From assembly GCA_009602725.1 (NCBI GenBank), contig WELB01000065.1, forward strand, positions 135,379 to 149,363: a stretch of DNA of 13,985 nt, written 5' to 3'. The DNA comes from Spirogloea muscicola (lineage: Eukaryota > Streptophyta > Zygnematophyceae > Spirogloeales > Spirogloeaceae). The translations under genes were made by a program, and so were the position numbers. Below the pieces are notes generated by a model. The model made no database searches and was not told the DNA's origin. It worked only from the letters and a program-made list of their open reading frames with translations. Shown one piece after another: positions 5,944-13,985 of this stretch. Every line of letters starts with the position of its first letter. Position 1 is the first letter of the stretch.

Positions 5944-6904
5944 TCATCAGCAGCTGACAAGCCCCTGGACAGCAGCCGGAAGGAATGACATATATTCCAC
6001 CAAGGAGGCACAGGCTGTGCCTAAAGATAAAGTGAGGCTCTTCGGAGAAGGCACGATACAATCTGCAACTTCAGTGCTGCTCGGTCAAGGGGCCTTCTCG
6101 GCACCCTTTTCTGTTTCTGGGATGGCCAATCACAGCCATCAGCCTCTACTGAAAGAGTCTTCCTTCTGAATTGTCAATCAGGACACTCTGTTGGGCGGGT
6201 CACAGGCAGCCACCCTGGAGAAGCCACATTGGCCAACGAGGAAACTGCCTCTTCTGAAGCGCCAATGTGCAACCTCGTACATATTAAGTGGGCTGTCAAT
6301 TCATCACACAGGCGCTTCCAGACACAAGCGCCTCAAAACACGCAGCGTGCTCGCCTGGAGGCCGCCAAGGCAGGGCCTGTCTCCAACAATCTGAGGTCTT
6401 TCCCGAGGAGCGCCGCTGCGTCTGCTGCACACATCGGCGTTAATCGACTGCAGCACTGGCGGCCATTCGGAAGTAGCTCGCTGCTCGTCAAGACCACAGT
6501 CGCAGGCTCCGCACTTCGCACGAGCAGGAGCATGTACTCCTCGGAGTCACGACGACCGAGGCGCGAAGCAGGTGGTGCAGGACCAGGTCGCCGATTTGTA
6601 CCCGCCGTCGCCACAGTCGACCAGAAGCCCAAGGACGAGAGGCTCGTTGGTGCTTGCCACCCAGAGCAGCTTGCCCCTTGCTCCAGCCAACAGTGACAGA
6701 GCGCTGCCTGTGTGGGGATGGAAGACCGGTGCTCCTCGACCTCTTGCTGTCTTGCTTGCAGACTTATGCGTAGAATTTGTACAAGCTTCATTGCTCAAAA
6801 ATACTTTGAGCAATTACTATGTTCAGGCACTATCAGGCACTACTTGCCTAGCTGGTGCAATCGTGTTGAGCAGTCTCTCAACTCAAGTCCTGGCTGCCCT
6901 CAGG
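5944..6904. other. Upstream region of the methyltransferase gene; no certain gene
   Basis: The region holds a short inverted repeat AGGCACAG-G-CTGTGCCT (6006-6022) and CCAAT-containing sequences (about 6125 and 6262). At 6229-6696 an open frame on the plus strand (155 aa, Arg/Ser/Ala-rich) overlaps an equally long minus-strand frame at 6333-6791, and neither resembles a known family. The frame of the first methyltransferase exon stays open back to an ATG at 6572. Acceptor-like TTGCTTGCAG (6751-6760) and GCCCTCAG (6896-6903) allow an upstream 5' exon. Promoter, 5' UTR or an extra N-terminal exon are all possible. Confidence 0.5.
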
Positions 6905-9581
6905 ATGAACACTCAGCACAGCAACACGATAGAGTTTGACGTCCTCGGCCACAAGCTTTTTCTGGTTCAGGTGACTTGGCATTTTGTCCTTGTTGAGTAA
7001 CAGCTCATTGGAAATTGCAACTGGGCAGCGATGCTCTATGCTTGACATGTCAACGGGTTATCTGTCTGCTGCGCAGGACCCAAATTCCAAAAACCTTGGG
7101 ACCACTGTTTGGGATGCTTCGATGGTCCTCGTGAAGTTCCTGGTAGGATCACATTCGACAAACTGCTTCTCTTCCTGTTCAGTTCTCTTACTACTCAGTG
7201 CTCTTGGTGAAGATGAGTATGCGTTGATGGGCCTGCAATGACAGTTTAGGATCTCAACTCGCAAATTTCATCAGGATGCCTTCTGTCGAGCAATTTGCGC
7301 AATTTGCGAATATTGGTCGAGTCGAACATCTCTGGCTCCTTGAACAGGAGAAGCATTGCAGGAAAGGCGATTTTGCTAGGGAGAGGGTCTCAGGCAGCCG
7401 GGTTTTGGATTTGGGAGCTGGCTGTGGCCTCACCGGACTAGGTGGACGAGAATCTCTGCCTCTGTGCTGTGAAAGTGTACACATACCTGCCAAGTCTCAA
7501 GTGGGCTTCTGTGCGGCACCAAAAGTTTGAAGTTTTACATATGAGGATATTGCCTGCACGACGCCTCCAGGTTTTGCCCTTCTTGGCGGCAATGTTCTGC
7601 TGACCGATCAAGCGGAGGTCCTTCCTATATTGATGCGGAATGCTGATCGGAACAGCACACGAGCCCAAATGACTGCGCAAGGAGACGACTCCATAGGTGG
7701 TGAACCTCCCAGCCATAAATATCTTCGCAGCCCCAGCTAATATCTAGTAGAGACCACTCTATAATGTTCAATGACCATCAATACTGTGAAGCGGGCGGCT
7801 GTTGGACCCTTAGCTTCCTTGTCTCCCCTCAACCCCTTGCACATGACAGCATGGTGCTTCCTAAGATTCAGGTTTGCCTGCTATTTGTGGGCACCGCCAT
7901 AAATAGGGTCGTCTTTCCTTTGAATATGCGAGGTGCTTGGTGCCTGGTCAATCTAGATAGCAACTCAAAATACCGCTTCATGTCTGGGCCTGGTCTACAG
8001 CGCGTGATTGGTGCATGATACTGTTGCTGGTTCCTTGCAGGGCATGTCGGCACTGTGGAGGTTGCTGAGCTTCAGTGGGGAAATGAGAAGCACATTGCGG
8101 CTGCAAATGGGCCTTATGACTACATTGTCGCCACAGACGTTGTAGGTATATACAGAGTGCTAGTCAAATTTATGAGGTGCAATAGGCACCTCTACAATGG
8201 GGAAGAAGCTGAGCTTTTTGTCAAGGACCTCATTTTTATCTTGAGTTTGCCTTGCTTATGTGCCCTTGCCCTCAGGCTTACATTGAGCACCTCGTTGAAC
8301 CTCTTGTTGACACCATCTTGGCGCTGTCCACAAGCAGTACCACAATTCTGGTGGGTGACCCCTCAGCATTTGCTCCATGGCTTGTGCACCTCATCTTCGC
8401 AAAGTTGCCAGAAGTTGTGCAGCATCTGGACGTGCATCATCCTTCACCATGTCCTTTGCTGGAGTTAGGGTGAGGCCCTGAAGCTGGTGCACGAGCTTTA
8501 TGTCTGCTAATATTGCTCTTTAAGCATTCTTTCCTGCCAACAGCTTGGCCAAGAATCTCGCTCCACCATTGTTGATGCCCTCTTGCTGACAAAGTGCAAG
8601 CAACACTTCACAGTGAAGAAAGTGTCACACAGCAAGGTCAGTAGTTGCTGAAAGTGGCCTACCTTACTCTTTGATCTTTAACCTGGAAATGAAGCGGGTG
8701 CATAGAGCTCGTCCCTACTATTAGATAATGTGAAGGCTTTACGTACTTTGACTTACAAAACACTGCTCAAATTGGACTGGTATGGTGCATTCACTGCAGC
8801 TGCATCCTGAGTATCAGCATCCTGCTATAGACCTGTTCATTCTCAAGCGCAGACTGAGACTCGAGGTACACAGATTGGCCTTACTCTGGACTTGGCAGTC
8901 ACACCTGAGGCTTGGTTCTACTCTGCAGAACCAAGGCAGCAGAAGCCCTCAGCTGTCTGTGGTCAAGCTTGCTATTCAACACATAGCTTGACCTGTCATC
9001 AGGATTGTCTTGTCCCCTGTTATATGTACCAATGTATGCTTCTGTTGAAAAGGTTCAAGTGGCAAGCCTCATATTGTGTTCTGATCTCTCAAAATTTCTT
9101 CACAGATGTCCTTTTATCAGTGCATAGTTGATTCAATTGTATGTCCGTGGAGATGTATTATGTGAAGTTGCCACCCTGATATGTGCAGCAGCAAACTGGT
9201 CATACAAGCCAGGATGTCAACGAGGACGAGGGAAGTGAAGGTTGCACACTGGCAGATGTAAGCATGCACACTGCTTTGTCAATCCCTCCTCATACATGAA
9301 TCATTCTCTTCACTTCCTTTCACTATAAGCCAGGTACGAACGACTGTAACTGCCAATCCTTCAGATTACGAAAATGAAATTTTGAGGCTCATCTCTTTCC
9401 CTGGAGATATGTACACTCTAGATAGGGGTGGCTGGAACTTACAACGCCCTGCCTTGATCAGCAGAGTGTGCAATCGACCAGCGCCAAGGAGGCCTGCTGC
9501 GATGTGAGGGGTTGGGAGGCTCGACGACTTGGGTCAGAAGCTGCTCGTCTCGTTGCTGGCATACGGCTACCAGAGCAGTGA
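6905..9581 (+). CDS. METTL21-like (plant-type) S-adenosylmethionine-dependent methyltransferase, ten exons
   Basis: Exons are 6905-6970, 7077-7142, 7348-7441, 7571-7696, 8041-8141, 8276-8350, 8544-8636, 8800-8865, 9192-9257 and 9462-9581. All introns are GT-AG, phases agree, and the product is 290 aa. Residues ~13-44 carry L-G-H-K-L-F-L-V-Q | D-P-N-S-K and G-T-T-V-W-D-A-S, typical of the family. SAM motif I is V-L-D-L-G-A-G-C-G-L-T-G-L (63-75), the acidic ribose-binding residue is D88 in L-L-T-D-Q, and D-V-A-Y (150-153) fits the DXXY motif of family-16 lysine methyltransferases. The tail G-W-E-A-R-R-L-G-S-E-A-A-R-L (268-281) matches plant homologues. By family, it probably methylates lysine on a cytosolic protein; the substrate is unknown. 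Start: ATG 6905 gives a family-like N-terminus. The least certain boundaries are the exon 4 donor and exon 9. Confidence 0.9.
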
Positions 9582-9814
9582 CATCAGTGCTGGCTGGATC
9601 GATGCCAAGGGGACAACAAAACCCGCGGAACCCCGTCGTGTAGCAAAGGTGCACATGGCTGCATCACATAGGAGCGTCAACTCAAGCTGAGCACACAAGT
9701 TGAGCATCAGCAAGGTGCACACCCCTTGTGGTAGCTTGCTTCTTGTTGCCGACAGTTGCGTGTGATGTTGCTTCCTTTCTCCAAATGGCAACTCAAATCA
9801 AAGGAGCCATTGAT

Positions 9815-9876
9815 AGCAAGCACGGTTGCATCACCATGCACCATCAAGAGCAAGCACGGTGGCATCATTATGCACC
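9815..9876. repeat. 28-bp imperfect direct repeat, 34-bp period
   Basis: AGCAAGCACGGT-K-GCATCA-YY-ATGCACC occurs at 9815-9842 and 9849-9876, with three differences in 28 positions. It is a local tandem duplication with a 6-bp spacer. Confidence 0.9.
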
Positions 9877-10202
9877 GTCTTGGGCAAGTAGATCACTAGG
9901 AGGCAGACGAATTTACCAGCGTGACTCATGAGATGCTTAAGCAGCAATATAGCCTTCCAAGAGGACAATTCAGAGGATGCTACACACTAATGCTTCCACG
10001 GCTTTGTTAAAGCATGGAATACAGCAAAAGCATGGCTGTGCTGTTGTCTGTCCTCCATCAACAGCGCAGCGAGAGCATCTGACAACAGTTGTTTAAAGCC
10101 TACGCTCCTTGCCCCGAGGCTGGGGGCCTGCTAGCTTGCAGGCTTTATAGCTAATTGATGGCTTTATGGCTAATAATCCGATTCTACGAACACATACTGT
10201 CT

Positions 10203-10207
10203 TTACA
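10203..10207 (-). promoter_or_regulatory. Possible algal polyadenylation signal (TGTAA) for the phosphofructokinase gene
   Basis: TGTAA on the minus strand lies ~182 nt after the stop codon. TGTAA is the usual polyadenylation signal in many chlorophytes. The match is only 5 bp and the host lineage is not established, so the call is weak. Confidence 0.3.
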
Positions 10208-10302
10208 AGGTCAAGTCCCTGCTGAGGGACCTGACAGCACCTTCATACGCTGAGCTTGTGGGCTTGTGAACCCAAAAGAAGAAATAGCTCTTCAAATGTA
10301 AA

Positions 10303-10342
10303 GCAATGGCTATAAGAGGCCAGCCCAAAAGAACGAACAAGG
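10303..10342 (-). repeat. Retroelement tail hairpin remnant in the phosphofructokinase 3' region
   Basis: The minus strand reads CTTGTTCGTTCTTTTGGGCTGG, very like TTTGTTCATTC followed by a T run and GGGCTGG in the tail at 1370-1395. The 3' half of the hairpin is degraded (TATAGCC). It lies ~47-86 nt past the phosphofructokinase stop codon, so it is probably transcribed as 3' UTR in the same orientation as the gene. Confidence 0.65.
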
Positions 10343-10388
10343 GCCCCAAAAACCGTCACCAAGGGTGGTGCATAAACAGCGACGAAGC

Positions 10389-13300
10389 TTAGACAGCAGC
10401 CTTGGAAGGCTGCGGAACATGGGCATCGGCGATGTCGCCGTCCTCTGGAGCGCGGAAAAAGTCGGGCTGGTTATTGACAGACCGCACCCACGCCCATGTG
10501 CGGTCCAGTACATTCACAATGTTCTGGGTGTCCACCACGCGCTGCAAGCACAGAGAGCAACCGCGACAGCAATGCAGGCCATGAGTATGCTTGAGCACGG
10601 CCCACCCACTTGAGCAACGCCGAGGTGGGGGCCTCACAACCCGCCTGGCTCTTGAGTACCTCCCTCTGCACGGACCTTCTCAAGAATAGCCAGGGCTACA
10701 CGCTGAAGTGTTTGACACGCATGCTGCATGCATTGGAGGGAGAGATACAGGACATGGATAGCACTGTAGCCTATGATTGTCAGGAGCCTAGTGCTTAGGC
10801 TTAGAAGACAGGCGCCGGAGCTCACCTCCATGGGGATATAGCCTGGCACCAGCAGCCAGATTGGAAGACATGAAAGGGAAAACGCTCAAGGTGAGACAAA
10901 TTTAGGGACGAGGCAATAAATTAAATCGGCACGCAGTCTCAAGGGCATCAAGGCTGCGCAAGCAATTTCTTCCATGCGGCGGTGCACTAGCATTCAGGTT
11001 TGACCCTCAATCCTAGCCCCTGGAAGCCAAGGTTGCAACAGCAGGAATGACGGCTGCAGGAAAGCCTCACAATAGTGATTGTTTACGGGCCCGCAGATGA
11101 ATCCGGTGTAGCCAGCCATGGCACCATGCACTGCATTGTGCGCCAGCAGCGTGCAGTAGATCGTGTCCGCTGCATTGCTGGGCACTGCACGAACCATGTA
11201 CGTGGGGTCTGCTCCAACCCATTTCGCAAATGGCAGCATGCCGTCAGCGACTGCTGGCAAGATGTGACGGGGTAGGGCCCTGGCACAACGAGAATGCTGG
11301 GCGCTGTCTAACATACACCACTGGCGCATATTGATGAGTATTTATAGCTCCAGGTACGATGGTTCACTTATAGGCGCTTGGTCAAGAATGCAGAGATGCT
11401 ATGGATTTACAGAGCGGGCGGGTTTACAGAACGAGCGAGCAGGCTGCTTACCAATGTATTTGAGGCTGAGTGCACTGTTGTGCTTGGCCGCCCACCGCGC
11501 CTGGCGCACCCAGAAGAGGGAGGAGGTGGGGTTGGGACAGCCAGGGCCCTCAGGTGCAAGCTTGAGCATGTAAGGGGTGGTAATCAAGTTGGTCGCAAGG
11601 AGGCGGTGGCGCAGCAGCGGCAGGAGCCGAACCTTGAGCTGCGTGCCAAGCCAGAGGCCGATGTCGAGCAGGAGGCGGTTGCCGGAGGCATCGACGACCT
11701 CGGCCTCGGGCGAGGCTAAGACGAGGTCCTGACCGGCGCCTTCGGCAACCAGGATGACACAGTGCCCGTTCTCCGCCAGCTTCGCCTCCATGAATTCGGC
11801 CAGCCCCCCCGGACCGTCAATCCAGAACGGCACCTCTGGGATGAGCACGCAGTCTACGTCGCGGCTTGCCATGGTCGCCGCTGTCGCTATGTGCCCTGCA
11901 GCCAGCGAGGTGGACATGACTTGAGTACAGGGCACAGGTCCTGAAGCTAAGCCCTACAGTATCCCCAAAGAGGAGGGTGGAGGAGGGCTGTGGAGGAGAG
12001 AGGTGGAGAGAGGGGCAGTAGGATGCGAACCGGCGTAGCGCCCCATGACCTTGACGAGGCCGACGCCCATGGGCGTGCTCTCGGCCTCCACATGCGCCGC
12101 ATTGATGGCCGCCTGCGCCGCCATCACCGCCGTGTCGAAGCTGCGGGCCTGCGGGCGTCAGTGCAGGGCCAGGGCGATGGCAGCAGTGGGCGGCGGCAGT
12201 GGCGGCGCTGGCCCTCACCCAAATGAGCGGTCGATGATGGCCACATCGTTGTCGACGGTCTTGGGGATGCCGCACACGACCACCTTGAGGCCGCGTGCAA
12301 CAATCTCCTGCAGCAGCCGCAGAGGTTCAAAGCAGTCTAAGTGCCGGGGTCCAAGGTTGGGTTACAACAAGCTACAATCCTTTGTGTCTTCCTCGGGTGG
12401 CGGAGAGTCTTATGGTAGGAAAGCAAGCAAGCAGATGGAGATGAAGGCTCCAGACCTGGTGGATCAACATTGCACCGCGCTGCGTGCCATCGCCGCCGAT
12501 TATGAAAACCTGCGGCAGGTGGCAGCAGCGGTGGTCAGGCAAACTCCGGCTCGCGGCAGCAATGATAGAAGTGACCGCACTGTGGAGATGGAAGAGGGTG
12601 GCCGGGGGTTGAGGAGGGAGGAGAGACCATGTTGATGCCGCGGTCTTCGATCGAGTCGACAATCTTCTTTGTGTCATGGCCGCCTCGTGTAGTGCCGAGC
12701 ATTGTGCCGCCGCGCTTGTGCCAGTCGGTCACCACACGTGGCATCAGCGGCACTGTGTTGTAGCTGTAGAAACCCCTGTATCCGCCCTGCAGAGGGCAGA
12801 TGGGCGGAGGGAGGTGGAGGTGGTGAGAGGCAGGAGCCAGCCCTGCAATCGGTTGGTGGCAAAAGGGAGAGCAAGGAGGGTGGCAGGGAGGGAGGGAGGG
12901 AGGGAGGAGGATAGAGGAGATAGGGGGAAGGGACTTGGAAGAGTCAAATGACTGCGACGAGACAGGGGCAGCAGACGGGGAGCGGAGGAGGAACGAGTGA
13001 GGACAGAGAGCGGAGCAGCGCACATGGATGCCCTCGATGTCGCGCACGCCGTACTGGCGCCAGAGCGACATGACGAGCTCGCGGATGACGGTGTTGAGCC
13101 CGGGGCAGAGGCCGCCGCACGTCACGATGGCCGCCTTCACCTCGTCTGACCGGAACATGACCTGCAACGCCCACATGTGCAAGCAGGGCGGAGTTCATAA
13201 GTAAGGAGAGAGTAGGAAGTGAGAGGCTAAGGAAAGGCGAAAAGACATTGAAGCACCTTCTGGCGGGGCCCGCCGCGACGGTAGTATGCCGTCTCAGTCT

Positions 13301-13985
13301 GCGCGCTGAGGTTGCCAACAACCTGCAAGGAGCGTGGCCAACGTGAAGCGGAGACAGCGAGCACGGCCGCAGCATCAGCAGGCCAGAGGAGCGGCAGGAG
13401 AGGTGGGTGGGAGGTAGCCCACGTCGCGCGCGATGACGTCGCAGTCGTGCGTGAAGTACTTCCTGCGGCAAGCAGTGCCGTGTGGGGTGTCAGCTGCGCG
13501 GTGAGGGAGGAGGGGAGTTCGAGAGGGTGAGGCGAGGCGCTGAGGGCGCGATAGAGCACCGCGAGGCGCGACGGCGGCTGCTACGCTCACTGAATGGGGT
13601 GGAAGAACTTGTCGTCGACCAGCGGGTTGTCGTACTCCTGCACAGCGCGCGCAGCCCGCCGACGGTGACGTTAGCCACAGAGGCGCAGCGTCACGGAAGC
13701 CTTGCGATGGACGCCGCAACGAGAGGCACCGGAACGCAGCCCTGGAACCTGCGCTACAGTCGAGGAAGGGCAGCGGGGCGAGGAGGAGAGAGGGATGAGG
13801 GAGGCATTGTGGATGGCGAGGCCGCGGCCACCTGCAGCTCCGGCAGGTAGTCGCGCAGGTGCGCGACGTCGTCTAGCTCGCCGCCGAAGCCCGTCCGCAG
13901 CGGACGCCCGTCGCCGGCGCAGCCCCGTAGGCCGCCGCCGCCGCCGTCGCTCCACCCGCCATATCCGCCGCCGGCCGCCGCGGCC
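10389..13985 (-). CDS. PFK: Plant-type ATP-dependent 6-phosphofructokinase, 5' end outside the window
   Basis: It catalyses fructose 6-phosphate + ATP -> fructose 1,6-bisphosphate + ADP in glycolysis. Exons, 5' to 3' on the minus strand: 13985(partial)-13832, 13637-13591, 13462-13423, 13322-13257, 13161-13024, 12786-12628, 12509-12456, 12307-12219, 12140-12031, 11895-11633, 11500-11452, 11208-11071, 10842-10826 and 10541-10389. All introns are GT-AG and in phase, giving 491 aa in view. Motifs (in-window numbering): C-G-G-L-C-P-G-L-N 117-125, G-G-D-G-T 206-210, P-K-T-V-D-N-D 234-240 (catalytic Asp 238), M-G-R 281-283, [10 protein letters not shown] from 390, and the terminal N-N-Q-P-D-F. GGDG rather than GGDD indicates ATP, not pyrophosphate. 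The N-terminus is Gly-rich; a transit peptide cannot be judged because the start is missing. Least certain boundary: the exon 11 acceptor. Confidence 0.95.
10826..10842 (-). other. PFK: 17-nt microexon of the phosphofructokinase gene
   Basis: This exon supplies two bases of a split Cys codon plus Y-I-P-M-E, between acceptor GTGCCAG and donor GTGAGC. With it the protein reads [13 protein letters not shown] then R-V-V-D, as expected for plant PFKs. Without it the frame is lost. Confidence 0.85.
12885..12904 (+). repeat. (AGGG)5 run in phosphofructokinase intron 5
   Basis: Five AGGG units lie in a longer purine-rich stretch of about 12860-12930. The sequence can form a G-quadruplex on the plus (template) strand. 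The sense strand is correspondingly pyrimidine-rich, as often seen in introns. Confidence 0.85.

Larger units (their letters stand above)
9582..10388. other. Intergenic region between two convergent genes
   Basis: This region holds the 3' ends of both flanking genes and no coding sequence I can support. Small structures present: a 28-bp direct repeat (9815-9842 and 9849-9876), hairpin GCCTGC-TAGCTT-GCAGGC (10126-10143), a 19-bp imperfect tandem (10141-10159 and 10160-10178), hairpin GTCCCT-GCTG-AGGGAC (10215-10230) and a retroelement tail motif (10303-10342). Confidence 0.7.

Noticed and set aside
8866-8991. Methyltransferase ending by read-through of exon 8 to the TGA at 8989-8991
   Set aside because: The read-through peptide has no family features, whereas splicing at 8866 allows exons 9 and 10, which give the plant-type WEARR..GSEAARL ending.
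11087-11208. PFK exon 12 ending at the GTAAAC donor (11086)
   Set aside because: It would remove V-N-N-H-Y, which matches the family. The GTGAGG donor at 11070 keeps it and joins in phase to the microexon.

Overview
The window looks like nuclear DNA of a photosynthetic eukaryote, most likely a green alga (chlorophyte or early streptophyte). Two intron-rich genes can be rebuilt exon by exon with GT-AG introns, and both encode plant-type proteins: a METTL21-like class I methyltransferase with the C-terminal WEARR..GSEAARL tail of plant homologues, and a plant-type ATP-dependent 6-phosphofructokinase with [14 protein letters not shown] and PKTVDND. There are no bacterial operons, ribosome binding sites or complete tRNAs. 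The exact organism cannot be named from this window.

Layout. Positions 1-609 are GC-rich, contain a cluster of perfect palindromes, and have no gene I can support. Positions 610-5050 are a graveyard of 5'-truncated non-LTR retroelement copies on both strands. The two longest, 1469-2800 (-) and 3159-4709 (+), carry the end of the reverse-transcriptase ORF, a Cys/His knuckle and a restriction-like-endonuclease-like C-terminus. Both are frameshifted, and the plus copy is also split by a nested insertion with a 6-bp direct repeat. Copies share an ORF end reading L-[TS]-R-G-Y-stop and a 3' tail containing a GGGCTGG/CCAGCCC hairpin. A roughly 120-bp repeat occurs three times (610, 4924, 5824). Positions 5054-6904 hold a small inverted-repeat element, a pure 7-bp minisatellite (5134-5188) and a 39-bp inverted repeat (5584-5666). 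In plus-strand RNA that repeat forms an unbroken stem in which every non-Watson-Crick pair is G.U.

Right half. The methyltransferase gene (+, ten exons, 6905-9581, 290 aa) and the phosphofructokinase gene (-, fourteen exons in view, 10389-13985, 5' end outside the window) are convergent. About 800 bp of repeat-bearing intergenic DNA separates them and includes another retroelement tail hairpin. The two genes have no obvious functional link: one probably methylates protein lysine, the other is the committed step of glycolysis. The retroelement fragments do not act with either gene. The least explained items are the strand-biased hairpin at 5584-5666 and the dispersed retroelement 3'-end modules.
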